64,000 bases of DNA, taken from Streptomyces sp. MMG1121 (GTDB lineage: Bacteria > Actinomycetota > Actinomycetes > Streptomycetales > Streptomycetaceae). Both the position numbers and the translations under genes were made by a program. Below are positions 43,765 through 52,581 of this stretch, one piece after another (within the stretch, counting starts at the first letter, position 1; every line of letters begins with the position of its first letter). Where the stretch lies: the NCBI RefSeq assembly GCF_001280015.1, contig NZ_LGDV01000025.1, positions 124,001 through 188,000 on the forward strand, in the 5' to 3' direction. The notes beneath the pieces are model-generated. The model ran no database searches, was not told the DNA's origin, and worked only from the letters and a program-made list of their open reading frames with translations.

Positions 43765-44543
43765 GCACCCCGCAGCTGGTCGTCCACCGCGACAAGGAAC
43801 TGATGGCGCAGGCCGCCGCGGCCCGCCTCATCACGAAGATCGTGGACGCGCAGGCCTCCCGGGGCGCGGCGTCCGTGGTCCTCACGGGCGGCCGCAACGG
43901 CAACGGCCTGCTGGCCGCGCTGGCGGCGGCGCCCGCGCGGGACGCCATCGACTGGGGCCGCCTCGACCTGTGGTGGGGCGACGAGCGTTATCTGCCCGAG
44001 GGCGACCCCGAGCGCAATGTCACGCAGGCCCGCGAGGCCCTGTTGGACGCCGTACCGCTGGACCCGGAGCGCGTGCACGCCATGCCCGCCTCCGACGGCC
44101 CGTACGGTGCGGACGTCGAGGCGGCCGCGGAGGCGTACGCGGCGGAGCTGGCGAAGGCGTCCGGGCCGGAGAACCACGGCTCGGTGCCCACCTTCGACGT
44201 GCTCATGCTGGGCGTCGGCCCGGACACCCACGTGGCCTCGCTCTTCCCGGAGCTGCCGGCCGTACGGGAGACCGAGCGCACGGTGGTCGGCGTGCACGGC
44301 GCGCCCAAGCCCCCGCCGACCCGGATCACCCTGACCCTGCCCGCGATCCGCGCGGCCCGCGAGGTGTGGCTGCTCGCGGCCGGCGAGGACAAGGCGGAGG
44401 CCGCGGCCATCGCCCTGTCGGGCGCGGGTGAGGTTCAGGCGCCGGCGGCGGGTGCGCACGGCCGTTCGCGCACCCTGTGGCTGTTGGACGCCGCCGCCGC
44501 CTCGCAGCTGCCTCGCGCGCTGTATCCGCCGGCGTCGCCGTGA
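43761..44543 (+). CDS. pgl: 6-phosphogluconolactonase
   Basis: A 260-residue DevB-type lactonase (NagB-like fold) that hydrolyses 6-phosphogluconolactone, the product of Zwf. LTGGRNGNG near 42 replaces the usual phosphate loop, WGDERYLPEGDPERN (about 72-86) and GVGPDTHVASLFP (about 152-164) are typical. GTG 43761 overlaps the opcA stop. It is the last gene of the operon, which ends in a strong hairpin. Confidence 0.92.
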   Translation: MSTPQLVVHRDKELMAQAAAARLITKIVDAQASRGAASVVLTGGRNGNGLLAALAAAPARDAIDWGRLDLWWGDERYLPEGDPERNVTQAREALLDAVPLDPERVHAMPASDGPYGADVEAAAEAYAAELAKASGPENHGSVPTFDVLMLGVGPDTHVASLFPELPAVRETERTVVGVHGAPKPPPTRITLTLPAIRAAREVWLLAAGEDKAEAAAIALSGAGEVQAPAAGAHGRSRTLWLLDAAAASQLPRALYPPASP

Positions 44544-44561
44544 ACAGCGTCCGTAGGTAGG

Positions 44562-44589
44562 GGCGGCGGGGACTTCGGTCCCCGCCGCC
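44562..44589. terminator. Bidirectional terminator pgl / sugar permease
   Basis: A 12-bp perfect stem with a stable TTCG tetraloop, between two convergent stops. Confidence 0.78.
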
Positions 44590-44591
44590 TC

Positions 44592-45431
44592 TCATTTCAC
44601 CGACCCCGCCATGACGCCCTGCACGAAGTGCCGCTGGAACGCGAAGAACACCACCACCGGCACGATCAGGGAGAGGAACGCGCCCGGGGCCAGGACGTCG
44701 ATGTTGCTGCCGAACTGGCGGATCTGGGACTGGAGTTGCACGGTCAGCGGCTGGGAGGAGCTGTCGGCGAAGAGCAGCGCGACCAGCATGTCGTTCCAGA
44801 CCCACAGGAACTGGAAGATGGCGAGCGAGGCGATCGCCGGGCGCCCGACCGGCAGGACCAGCCGGGTGAAGATGCGCCACTCGCTGCCGCCGTCCATCCG
44901 TGCCGCCTCCAGCATCTCCTTCGGCATCTCCGCGAAGTAGTTGCGCAGCAGGAACACCGCGAACGGCAGGCCGTAGGCGACGTGGAAGAGGACGACCCCG
45001 GGGATCGTGCCGAACAGGCCCAGCGCGCCGAAGAGTTTGGCCACGGGCAGCAGGCCGATCTGGACCGGCACCACCAGCAGGGCCACCACCAGCAGGAAGA
45101 GCGGCTCGCGCAGCGGGAAGTCCAGCCAGGCGAAGGCGTATGCGGCGAGGGCCGCGATGACGACGACGAGCGTGGTCGCCGGCACCGAGATCAGCACCGT
45201 GTTCCAGAAGGACTGCACCATGCCGGAGTTCTTCAGCAGGGCCGAGTAGTTGTCGAAGGACAGCCGGCCGGGGCTGGTGAGCGCCGTCCACCAGCCGCCC
45301 TTCGCGGTGTCCTGGGCCGACCGCAGGGAGGACACGAAAAGGCCTGCGAGCGGGGTCAGCCAGACCAGGCCGATCACCACCAGGAAGGCCTGCACCAGAC
45401 CGTTGCCCAGGCCCCGCCTGATCGCGTTCAT
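44592..45431 (-). CDS. Sugar ABC transporter permease (MalG-type)
   Basis: A 279-residue permease, last gene of the alpha-glucoside-type operon. Six helices and the EAA loop EAARMDGGSEWRIFTRLVLP are visible. C terminus HFVQGVMAGSVK is typical of MalG. Begins 11 bases after the MalF-type gene. ATP supply is probably from MsiK, since no ATPase lies in the operon (inferred). Confidence 0.88.
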   Translation of the reverse strand: MNAIRRGLGNGLVQAFLVVIGLVWLTPLAGLFVSSLRSAQDTAKGGWWTALTSPGRLSFDNYSALLKNSGMVQSFWNTVLISVPATTLVVVIAALAAYAFAWLDFPLREPLFLLVVALLVVPVQIGLLPVAKLFGALGLFGTIPGVVLFHVAYGLPFAVFLLRNYFAEMPKEMLEAARMDGGSEWRIFTRLVLPVGRPAIASLAIFQFLWVWNDMLVALLFADSSSQPLTVQLQSQIRQFGSNIDVLAPGAFLSLIVPVVVFFAFQRHFVQGVMAGSVK

Positions 45432-45441
45432 CGCTGGCTCC

Positions 45442-46794
45442 TCATCGTTGGCTGTTGCGGAAGCGGCGGACGTTGAAGACCATCGCGGGGATCACCAGGA
45501 GCAGCAGGAGCACACCGAGCGCGCTGCCGAGGCCCTGGTTGTTGCCGCCGCCGAAGGAGACCAGCCACATCTGCGTGGCCAGCACGGTGGCGTCCTCCTG
45601 CACCGGTCCGGGCGCGATGATGTAGACGAGGTCGAAGACCTTCATCACGTTGATCACGAGGGTCACGAAGACGACCGTCAGCACGGGGGCCAGCAGGGGA
45701 ACGGTGATGCGGCGGAAGATCTGCCACTCGTTCGCGCCGTCCATCCGGGCCGCCTCCAGTGCGTCCCGGGGCAGGGCGGAGAGCCCCGCGCCGATCAGCA
45801 CCATCGAGAAGCCGGTCCAGATCCACAGGTAGGCGCCGATGATCGCCGGTGTGACGAGGGCCGGGCCGAGCCAGGAGACGCCCTGGTAGGGCTGGGCGAA
45901 GTTGGACTCCGGCAGCTTCACCGTGTACGAGCCGGCGGACAGCCCGGCGAAGTGGAAGGAGCCGTCGGCCGCGGTGGTCGTGCTCCCGGCCGTCCTCCCG
46001 TCGCGCACCGCCTGGACCGTCATCCCGGGCAGGCCGCTCTCCTTCGGATCGACCCTGCCCTGTCTGCCGCCCCCGCCGGGGGTGAAGTCCAGGTAGACGA
46101 CTCCGCGCAGTTCACCGGGGGCTGCCTTCTGCGCGGCGGCCGGGTAGGCGGGCGAGGCGCTCTTCGGCAGGTCTCCCGGCAGGACGCCGACCATCGGGAG
46201 CGTCACCGACCCGCCCGTCGAGGCCGTCGTGCGCCAGGAGCCGTCGCGGTCCTGGGTCAGCAGGCCCTCGCGTCCGCGGGCCGTCGGGTACGCCGAGGTG
46301 CTCGTGAAGGCGTCGTGGACGGAGACGACGGCCGCGTTCAGCACACCCTTGTCCGGGTCCGCGTCGTAGGCGAGGCGGAAGATGATGCCGGCGGCGAGGA
46401 AGGAGACCGCCATCGGCATGAAGAGCAGCAGCTTGAAGGCGGTGGCCCAGCGGACCTTCTCCACGAGCACGGCCAGGATCAGGCCGAGGCCGGTCAGCAG
46501 GGCCGGGGCCACGACCACCCAGATGGCGGTGTTGCGGATGGCCTTCAGGGTGGCCGGGTCGCGGAACATCCCGGTGTAGTTGCCGGCGCCGACGAACCGG
46601 GTGCCGGAGGCGTCGAAGAAGCTGCGGCCGACGGAGAACAGCACCGGATAGACGACGAGCGCGCCGAGCAGGAGCAGCGCGGGGAAGACGAAGAGCAGGG
46701 CGATCAGCCGGACGCGCCGCCGGCTGCGGCGCCCGCGCGCCGGGCCGGCGGGCCGCGGGCCCGTCTGCTGTTTCAGGAGAGTGGTGGCGGTCAT
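45442..46794 (-). CDS. Sugar ABC transporter permease (MalF-type) with extra periplasmic domain
   Basis: A 450-residue permease, about 150 longer than usual. The first helices (LIALLFVFPALLLLGALVVYPVLF and later ones to about 165) and the last ones (from about 315, with EAA loop EAARMDGANEWQIFRRITVP) are normal. Between them an extracytoplasmic insert of about 150 residues ends in a Cna-B/carboxypeptidase-regulatory-like unit: DPKESGLPGMTVQAVRDGRTAGST, TAADGSFHFAGLSAGSYTVKLPE. This is a beta-sandwich domain not expected in MalF, whose own P2 loop differs. ATG 46794 shares a short gap with the binding-protein gene upstream. Confidence 0.87.
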   Translation of the reverse strand: MTATTLLKQQTGPRPAGPARGRRSRRRVRLIALLFVFPALLLLGALVVYPVLFSVGRSFFDASGTRFVGAGNYTGMFRDPATLKAIRNTAIWVVVAPALLTGLGLILAVLVEKVRWATAFKLLLFMPMAVSFLAAGIIFRLAYDADPDKGVLNAAVVSVHDAFTSTSAYPTARGREGLLTQDRDGSWRTTASTGGSVTLPMVGVLPGDLPKSASPAYPAAAQKAAPGELRGVVYLDFTPGGGGRQGRVDPKESGLPGMTVQAVRDGRTAGSTTTAADGSFHFAGLSAGSYTVKLPESNFAQPYQGVSWLGPALVTPAIIGAYLWIWTGFSMVLIGAGLSALPRDALEAARMDGANEWQIFRRITVPLLAPVLTVVFVTLVINVMKVFDLVYIIAPGPVQEDATVLATQMWLVSFGGGNNQGLGSALGVLLLLLVIPAMVFNVRRFRNSQR

Positions 46795-46805
46795 GGTGCT
46801 GCCGC

Positions 46806-48131
46806 TCAGTTCTGGTAGGCCTTGGCGGCCGCGGCTTCGAGCTGGGCCGCGGTGCCCTTCGGGTCGGACGGGTCGCGCAGGAAGTCCTGGAGCAGCTTCC
46901 ACTCCCCCGCGCCCTTGGTGCCGCCGAAGGCGGCGGGCGCCTGGTCGGACATGTCGAAGCGGAGCGAATCGCCCGCGGTGATGAGGGACTTGGCGGTGGC
47001 GCGGGTGACGTCGTCGCCGTACGCGGCGAGGTCGAGCTTCCTGTTCGGGGACAGGAAGCCGCCCGCCTTCGCCCACACGGCCGCCGCCTCGGGAGTGGCC
47101 AGGTACTCCAGGAGCTTCATGCCGGCCGCGGAGTTCTTGCCGTTCTTGAGGACGACCGCCGCGTCACCGCCGCTGACCACGGGTGCGGTGCCGCCGTCGA
47201 CGGCCGGGAAGGGGAAGAAGTTCGCGTCCTTGCCGATGGTCCTGCCGAACTGGTCGTGGGCGACGCCGGCCACGAAGTCGCCCTCGTACACCATGCCGGC
47301 CTCGGGCTTGGGCCCGAACACCTTCTCCACCGAGCCGGGGAAGTCGGTGTTCAGGGCCGTCTTCTGACCGCCCGCGATGAGCTGCTTGTCCTCGAACAGC
47401 TTGCCGAGGGTGGTGAGCGCCCGGACGACCGAGGGGTCGGTCCACTTGAGCTTGTGGGTGGCGAGGGCGTCGTACTTCTGGGGTCCGGCCTGGGAGAGGT
47501 AGACGTTCTCGAACCAGTCGGTGAGGGTCCAGCCGTCCTCACCGCCGATGGCGAAGGCGGCGAGTCCGGAGTCGGAGACGGTGTGTCCGTCCTTCAGCAT
47601 CTCGTCGTACGTCTGCGGCGGCTTGACCCCGGCCTGGGCGAGGGCGGCGGGGCTGTACCAGACGGTGGACTTGTGGGCGGCCTTGAAGTAGAGGCCGTAC
47701 AGGGTGCCGTCGACGCTGCCGTAGTTCTTCCACACGGGTGCGTAGTCGGCGGTGATCGTCTGCTGGGCGGTGGGCGACAGCGGCTTGAGCCAGCCCTTCT
47801 TCGCGAACTGCTGGACCACTCCGACCTGCGGGACCATCACGACGTCGGGGGCGTCGCCGCCCTCGATCTTGCTGCCGACGACGGTGGAGACGTTGTCGCC
47901 GGTCGACACGAACCGGGTCTTGGCGCCGGTCTTCGCGGTGAACGCGTCAAGCACCTTCTGGAAGTTCTTCTGCTCACTGCCGGACCAGACACCGGCCACG
48001 GTGACGGTCTGGCCGCTGAGCGACTTGTCACCGCCGCCGGCCGAGACAGGGCCGCCGCCGCAGGCGGTGGCGCCGAGTGCGAGGGCAAGGGCGGTACAGC
48101 CGGCGAGCAGGGTCGTACGTCGTCGCATCAT
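46806..48131 (-). CDS. Sugar ABC transporter binding lipoprotein (alpha-glucoside type)
   Basis: A 441-residue solute-binding lipoprotein. Start RRRTTLLAGCTALALALGATACGGG gives a lipobox ATAC near Cys24. GVWSGSEQKNFQKVLDAFTAKTG, FAKKGWLKPL and VSGGDAAVVLKNGK resemble AglE-type alpha-glucoside binding proteins. It follows the GH13 gene by 39 bases and precedes both permeases, forming a hydrolase plus importer operon. The substrate, probably maltose-, trehalose- or sucrose-like, is inferred from the glucosidase. Confidence 0.87.
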   Translation of the reverse strand: MMRRRTTLLAGCTALALALGATACGGGPVSAGGGDKSLSGQTVTVAGVWSGSEQKNFQKVLDAFTAKTGAKTRFVSTGDNVSTVVGSKIEGGDAPDVVMVPQVGVVQQFAKKGWLKPLSPTAQQTITADYAPVWKNYGSVDGTLYGLYFKAAHKSTVWYSPAALAQAGVKPPQTYDEMLKDGHTVSDSGLAAFAIGGEDGWTLTDWFENVYLSQAGPQKYDALATHKLKWTDPSVVRALTTLGKLFEDKQLIAGGQKTALNTDFPGSVEKVFGPKPEAGMVYEGDFVAGVAHDQFGRTIGKDANFFPFPAVDGGTAPVVSGGDAAVVLKNGKNSAAGMKLLEYLATPEAAAVWAKAGGFLSPNRKLDLAAYGDDVTRATAKSLITAGDSLRFDMSDQAPAAFGGTKGAGEWKLLQDFLRDPSDPKGTAAQLEAAAAKAYQN

Positions 48132-48170
48132 CGCTGACGGGCCTTTCGGTGGAGGTGAGTGGGCGGGGGA

Positions 48171-49781
48171 TCAGAGGTCGCTGAGCCACCAGGCCGCCGT
48201 GGAGCCGGGCAGAACGCCGACGGGGCAGGGGCCGCTGGACAGCAGGGGGGTGCCGGAGGCCGGCGCGGGGGCGGGGGCCGTGGTGAAGTTGACGGCGCAG
48301 ACCAGGCCGTCGCCCCGGGTGAAGGCGAGGACGCCGGGCGGGGTGTCGAGCCAGCGCAGCGTTCCCTCGCCCAACTGGGGCAGGGATCCGCGCAGTTGGA
48401 GACCGTCGCGGTACAGGTGCCAGAAGGAGCGGGTGTCGGCGAGCGCGCGGTCCGTGGCGTACTCGGCGAAGTAGTCCGGCTGGGGCAGCCAGGGCCTGGC
48501 GCCCTCCGCGCCGGAGGTGAAGCCGAACGGGGAGGCCTGTCCGGACCAGGGCAGCGGCACCCGGCAGCCGTCGCGGATGCGGGCGCGGCTGCCGGTGCGC
48601 CGGAAGATCGGGTCGGTGAGCACGTCGTCGGGCAGGTCGACCACCTCGGGCAGCCCCAGTTCCTCGCCCTGGTAGATGTACGCGGCTCCGGGCAGCGCCA
48701 GCATCAGCAGCGCGGCGGCGCGGGCGCGGGCGGCGCCGAGGCCGCTGCCCTGCGGGGTGGGTTCGCCGTAGCGGGTGACGGTGCGGACCTGGTCGTGGTT
48801 GTTGAGGACCCAGGTGACCGTGGAGCCGGTGCCGGCGATGTCCTGCATGGCCTCGGAGATGACCTTGCGGAAGGAGTCGGCGTCCCAGGCGGCGCCGAGC
48901 AGGTCGAAGAAGAAGGCCTGGTGGAGCTCGTCCGGGCGGACGTACAGCGCGTGTTCGCGGGCGGTGGGGACGGAGACCTCGCCGACGAGGAGGCGTTCGC
49001 GGCCGTCGCGCTCCCGGTACTCCTCGCAGAGGGAGCGCCAGCGCCGCCACACCTTGTGCACCTCGGGCTGGTTCCAGGCGAGCGGGTTGACCGAGTCGCG
49101 GGTGCGGGCGTCGGCCTCGGGGTCGTCGGAGTCGGGCAGTTCGGGGTGCTTGAACAGGCCGGCGGCGACGTCGATGCGGAAGCCGTCCACGCCGCGGTCG
49201 AGCCAGAAGCGCAGGACGCGGTCGAACTCGGCGGGTGTCCCGGGGTCGCGCCAGTTCCAGTCGGGCTGTTCGGGCGTGAACATGTGCAGGTACCACTGGC
49301 CGTCGCCGACTCTGCTCCATGCCGGTCCGCCGAACATGGCGTGCCAGTTGTTGGGCGGCTCGGCGCCGTCCGGGCCGCGGCCGTCGGCGAAGTGGAAGCG
49401 GGCGCGGGCCGGGCTGCCGGGGGCGCTGTCCAGGGCCTCGCGGAACCACGGGTGCTCGCTGGAGCAGTGGTTGGGGACGATGTCGAGGAGCACCTTGATG
49501 CCGAGCCGGTGGGCGGCCGCCATCAGCAGGTCGAACTCGGCGAGGTCACCGAAGAGCGGATCGACACCGCAGTAGTCGGCCACGTCGTAGCCGTGGTCGT
49601 GCTGCGGCGAGGGATAGAACGGGCTCAGCCAGATCCCGTCGACGCCGAGCTTCTTCAGATACGGCAGCCCCGCGCGGACCCCGGCGAGATCGCCTATGCC
49701 GTCGCCGGTGCTGTCCAGAAAGCTGCGGACGTAGACCTGGTAGATCACCGCGTCACGCCACCAGTGGTACTTGCTCAACAT
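48171..49781 (-). CDS. GH13 alpha-glucosidase
   Basis: A 536-residue intracellular oligo-1,6-/alpha-glucosidase-type enzyme with no signal peptide. GH13 regions are complete: DIVPNHCS (region I), GFRIDVA with the nucleophile Asp (II), LLVGEVS with the acid/base Glu (III) and VLNNHDQ with the stabilising Asp (IV). It hydrolyses alpha-glucosides taken up by the importer encoded behind it. The ATG lies inside a perfect palindrome and no ribosome binding site precedes it, so the message is probably leaderless. The promoter and operator therefore overlap the start. Confidence 0.9.
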   Translation of the reverse strand: MLSKYHWWRDAVIYQVYVRSFLDSTGDGIGDLAGVRAGLPYLKKLGVDGIWLSPFYPSPQHDHGYDVADYCGVDPLFGDLAEFDLLMAAAHRLGIKVLLDIVPNHCSSEHPWFREALDSAPGSPARARFHFADGRGPDGAEPPNNWHAMFGGPAWSRVGDGQWYLHMFTPEQPDWNWRDPGTPAEFDRVLRFWLDRGVDGFRIDVAAGLFKHPELPDSDDPEADARTRDSVNPLAWNQPEVHKVWRRWRSLCEEYRERDGRERLLVGEVSVPTAREHALYVRPDELHQAFFFDLLGAAWDADSFRKVISEAMQDIAGTGSTVTWVLNNHDQVRTVTRYGEPTPQGSGLGAARARAAALLMLALPGAAYIYQGEELGLPEVVDLPDDVLTDPIFRRTGSRARIRDGCRVPLPWSGQASPFGFTSGAEGARPWLPQPDYFAEYATDRALADTRSFWHLYRDGLQLRGSLPQLGEGTLRWLDTPPGVLAFTRGDGLVCAVNFTTAPAPAPASGTPLLSSGPCPVGVLPGSTAAWWLSDL

Positions 49782-49792
49782 GCATGCATGTT
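49777..49792. promoter_or_regulatory. Operator palindrome at the glucosidase start
   Basis: AACATGCATGCATGTT, a perfect 16-bp palindrome covering the ATG of the glucosidase gene and part of the -10. This position would block both transcription and start. No regulator gene is adjacent. A LacI-type sugar repressor would be usual. Confidence 0.6.
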
Positions 49793-49818
49793 AGGTAGGC
49801 ACCTTGCGAGGGTGTCAA
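49788..49818 (-). promoter_or_regulatory. Promoter of the alpha-glucoside operon (leaderless)
   Basis: On the minus strand, TTGACA (49818-49813) is a perfect -35 and TAACAT (49793-49788) a good -10, with a 19-base gap. The ATG begins six bases after the -10, so transcription should start at or next to the start codon. Confidence 0.6.
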
Positions 49819-49879
49819 CGAAGTGAACGGAAGCTACCGGCCAGTTGTCGGATCAGACTGGGGCAAATCGCCGCAATGG

Positions 49880-49900
49880 GCCGCCAGTCGTAATGGCGGC
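49880..49900 (-). terminator. Hairpin after the orphan binding-protein gene
   Basis: GCCGCCA with its complement around a 7-base loop, just after the stop of the orphan binding-protein gene and upstream of the glucosidase promoter. Confidence 0.5.
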
Positions 49901-49916
49901 GTTACTTAACAGGTAA

Positions 49917-51188
49917 CTATCGACGGGCGATGGCGTCGAGTTCGCGCGCCAGCCGTCGCACGGCCTGCTCGGGCGTCTCCCGCCCGGTCAGGGCGCCGTA
50001 CACCACCGCCTGCACCACCAGGCTGACCTGGTCGTAGTGGGCGCTCTTGGGGCGCGGCGCGGCGGTGAGCACGGCCGTGCGCAGGGTCGGCAGATACGGG
50101 AAGCGCCGGATGAGTGCGGGATCCTGGTACAGCGCGGCGCGCACGGGCGGCAGCGCGCCCCGGGTGAGCACCTGGCGCTGCACCCGCTCGCTGGTGAGGT
50201 AGGCGATCAGGCGCGCGGCGGAATCGGGGTGCCGGGCATGGGTGTTGACCGCGAGGTTGGAACCGCCGAGGACGCTCGTCCCCGGCCCGTCGGGCCCGGG
50301 CAGCGGTACGGCGCCGATCTTCCCGGCGACCCTGGAACCCCTGGCGGAGGCGGTGGCATAGGCGTAGGGCCAGTTGCGCAGGAAGAGCAGCTTGCCGTCC
50401 TGCAAGGCCTGCTTGGACTCCTCCTCCTTCCAGGCCAGCGCCGCCTTCGGGATCCAGCCCTCGCGAAGGCCGCGGGCGAGGAAGCCGATGCCCTCGCGGG
50501 CGGCGGCCGAGTCGACGGTGACCCGGGTGCCCTCGTCGCCGAGGATGCTGCCGCCCGCCGAGTACACGGCCTCGGCCGCGTTGACGGTGAGGCCCTCGTA
50601 GGGCAGGAACTGACCCGCGTAGCCGCCGAGTCCGTACTTGGGCGCGATGGTCTTCGCGTCGCGCTCCAGCTCCGCCCAGGTGCGTGGCGGCGGCACGCCC
50701 TCCTTGGCCAGGACGTCCTTGCGGTACAGCAGAAGTCCGGCGTTCGTGACGTACGGGACCGCGTACAGGCGCCCGTCGTAGGTGGCCGTGTTCACGACCG
50801 GCGGCAGGAAGCTCCCCAGCGGGAAACGGTCCCGGGGCAGCGGGCGGATCCAGCCGGCCGCCGCGAACTCCGAGGTCCAGTTGACGTCGATGTTGAGGAC
50901 GTCGAAGCGGCTCCGGTCGCCGCCGCGCAGGTCGGTCGTCATCTGCGCATAGGTCTCGTCGGAGGAGTCCGGCAGTTCGACGAGGGTGACCTTCTCGCCG
51001 GGGTGGGTGCGGTTCCAGCCCTGAAGCAGCGGGCCGAGATAGCCGGTGAGGTCGCCGGCGGTGGCCAGGGTGAGCGGGCCGCGGCCATCGCGCGCGCCCT
51101 CGTCGGCACGGGCGCCGGAGGTGACGTACCCGGCAGTGATCACGACGAGAACGAGAAGGCCCCTACCGGCGGCGCGTATCCACCGCAT
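49917..51188 (-). CDS. Orphan ABC solute-binding protein
   Basis: A 423-residue family-1 solute-binding protein (TLATAGDLTGYLGPLLQGWNRTHPGEKVTLVEL, DVLNIDVNWTSEFAAAGWI, SNLAVNTHARHPDSAARLI). ATG 51188 follows AAGGAGGAACC, a very strong ribosome binding site. The signal region (RWIRAAGRGLLVLVVITAGYVTSGARA) has no lipobox cysteine, unlike the other two binding proteins here, so it would be secreted or held by an uncleaved helix. There is no permease gene next to it. It may deliver to the alpha-glucoside importer downstream or to a distant one. Confidence 0.83.
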   Translation of the reverse strand: MRWIRAAGRGLLVLVVITAGYVTSGARADEGARDGRGPLTLATAGDLTGYLGPLLQGWNRTHPGEKVTLVELPDSSDETYAQMTTDLRGGDRSRFDVLNIDVNWTSEFAAAGWIRPLPRDRFPLGSFLPPVVNTATYDGRLYAVPYVTNAGLLLYRKDVLAKEGVPPPRTWAELERDAKTIAPKYGLGGYAGQFLPYEGLTVNAAEAVYSAGGSILGDEGTRVTVDSAAAREGIGFLARGLREGWIPKAALAWKEEESKQALQDGKLLFLRNWPYAYATASARGSRVAGKIGAVPLPGPDGPGTSVLGGSNLAVNTHARHPDSAARLIAYLTSERVQRQVLTRGALPPVRAALYQDPALIRRFPYLPTLRTAVLTAAPRPKSAHYDQVSLVVQAVVYGALTGRETPEQAVRRLARELDAIARR

Positions 51189-51249
51189 AGGTTCCTCCTT
51201 GAACACGTACACACGGCTCCGGCCAGCCTCGCCGGGAGTCAGGCCATGT

Positions 51250-51264
51250 ATACCTGTTAGGTAT
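51250..51264. promoter_or_regulatory. Palindrome between padR and the orphan binding protein
   Basis: ATACCT-GTT-AGGTAT, perfect arms. It lies in the 125-bp region between the divergent binding-protein gene and padR and overlaps likely -10 sequences on both strands. A site for PadR or a sugar regulator. Confidence 0.5.
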
Positions 51265-51313
51265 GCGCGATACTAGGGCCTGGAGCACATGAGCAGACAG
51301 GAGGACAGCACGC

Positions 51314-51829
51314 GTGCGCCTGCCCCTCCTGGCACTCCTCGCCCGCGGCCCCGCCCACGGCTACGAGCTGAAGCAGGACCTTGAGCTACTGCTGGGCTCC
51401 GCGTACCCTCAGCCGAACGTCGGCCAGGTCTACGTCACCCTCGGCCGCCTGGAGAAGTCCGGGCTGATCAAGGGCGAGGACGTCGAGCAGTCCGGCCGAC
51501 CCAACAAGAAGGTCTACCACCTCACCGACGCCGGGCGCGAGGCGCTGCACGCCTGGTTCGAGGAGACCGAGGACGAGCCGCGGGTACGGGACGAGTTCTT
51601 CATGAAGCTCGCCCTCGCCCCGCAGACCGGTCTCGCCGACCAGATCGCCCTCATCAACAGACAGCGGCGCCAGTACCTCAACACCATGCGCAACCTGTCG
51701 AAACTGGCCGCGGCCGAGAACCGGGACAACCGAATGGCCCATCTGCTGATCGAGGGCGCGATGCTGCATCTGCAGGCCGACCTCGACTGGCTGGAGCGTT
51801 GCCAGGAGGAGCTGGAGGAGCTGGAATGA
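51314..51829 (+). CDS. PadR-family transcriptional regulator
   Basis: A 171-residue PadR regulator. The winged helix (about 1-75; LLALLARGPAHGYELKQDLEL, GQVYVTLGRLEKSGLI, GRPNKKVYHLTDAG) is followed by a helical dimerisation arm ending CQEELEELE. It starts with GTG after AGGAGG. ATGA overlap with the ABC ATPase gene shows it controls its own exporter operon, the usual PadR arrangement for drug or peptide response. The ligand is unknown. Confidence 0.88.
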   Translation: MRLPLLALLARGPAHGYELKQDLELLLGSAYPQPNVGQVYVTLGRLEKSGLIKGEDVEQSGRPNKKVYHLTDAGREALHAWFEETEDEPRVRDEFFMKLALAPQTGLADQIALINRQRRQYLNTMRNLSKLAAAENRDNRMAHLLIEGAMLHLQADLDWLERCQEELEELE

Positions 51830-52581
51830 GCGACGACTCCGCCGCTCCTGTGCTGCGCGCCGAGGGGCTCGTGAAGACCCACCACGGTGAGGGTGCGCCC
51901 GCGCACGCCGTCCAAGGGGTGGACCTGAGCGTGGCCCGGGGCGAGTTCGTCGCGATCACCGGCCCGTCCGGTGCCGGGAAGTCGACGCTGCTGCATCTGC
52001 TGGGCGGGCTGCAGCGGCCGGACGCGGGCAGCATCTGGCTGGACGGCCGCTGTACGGACTCCTTCAGCGAGGCGCGCTGGGCGGTGGAGCGCCGCAAGGC
52101 CATCGGGTTCGTCTTCCAGTTCTTCAACCTGGTGTCGAACCTGTCCGTCGCCGACAACGTCGAACTGCCCGCCCTGCTGGCCGGTGTCCCGCCGAAGAAG
52201 GCCCGCGCCGAGCGCGAGACGCTCCTGGCCGAGCTGGGCCTCACGGGCAAGGAGCGCAGCATGCCGGGCGAGCTGTCCGGCGGTGAGCAGCAACGGGTCG
52301 CCCTCGCCCGCGCCCTGGTCAACCATCCGCCGCTGCTGCTGGCTGACGAGCCCGCGGGCAGCCTGGACAGCAAGGGCACCCGCGAGGTGATGCGGCTGCT
52401 GACCCGCTTCCACGGACGCGGCCAGACGATCGTGCTGGTCACGCACGACGCCCGGCTGGCGAGTGCCGCGGACCGGGTGATCTGCTTCTTCGACGGGCGG
52501 ATCGCGGACGATGCGGCGCTGGACGGTGCGCCCGTGTCCCGGCGGCCGGGTATCTCGGGTGTGCTGGAGCTGAGGGACTGA
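51826..52581 (+). CDS. ABC transporter ATPase (MacB/LolD type)
   Basis: A 251-residue ATPase. Walker A GPSGAGKST (about 45-53), signature LSGGEQQRVALARAL and Walker B LLLADEPAGSLD followed by THDARLA. It is of the class that pairs with FtsX-like permeases for lipid, peptide or antibiotic handling rather than import. It overlaps padR by ATGA and the permease by one base (TGATG). Confidence 0.9.
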   Translation: MSDDSAAPVLRAEGLVKTHHGEGAPAHAVQGVDLSVARGEFVAITGPSGAGKSTLLHLLGGLQRPDAGSIWLDGRCTDSFSEARWAVERRKAIGFVFQFFNLVSNLSVADNVELPALLAGVPPKKARAERETLLAELGLTGKERSMPGELSGGEQQRVALARALVNHPPLLLADEPAGSLDSKGTREVMRLLTRFHGRGQTIVLVTHDARLASAADRVICFFDGRIADDAALDGAPVSRRPGISGVLELRD

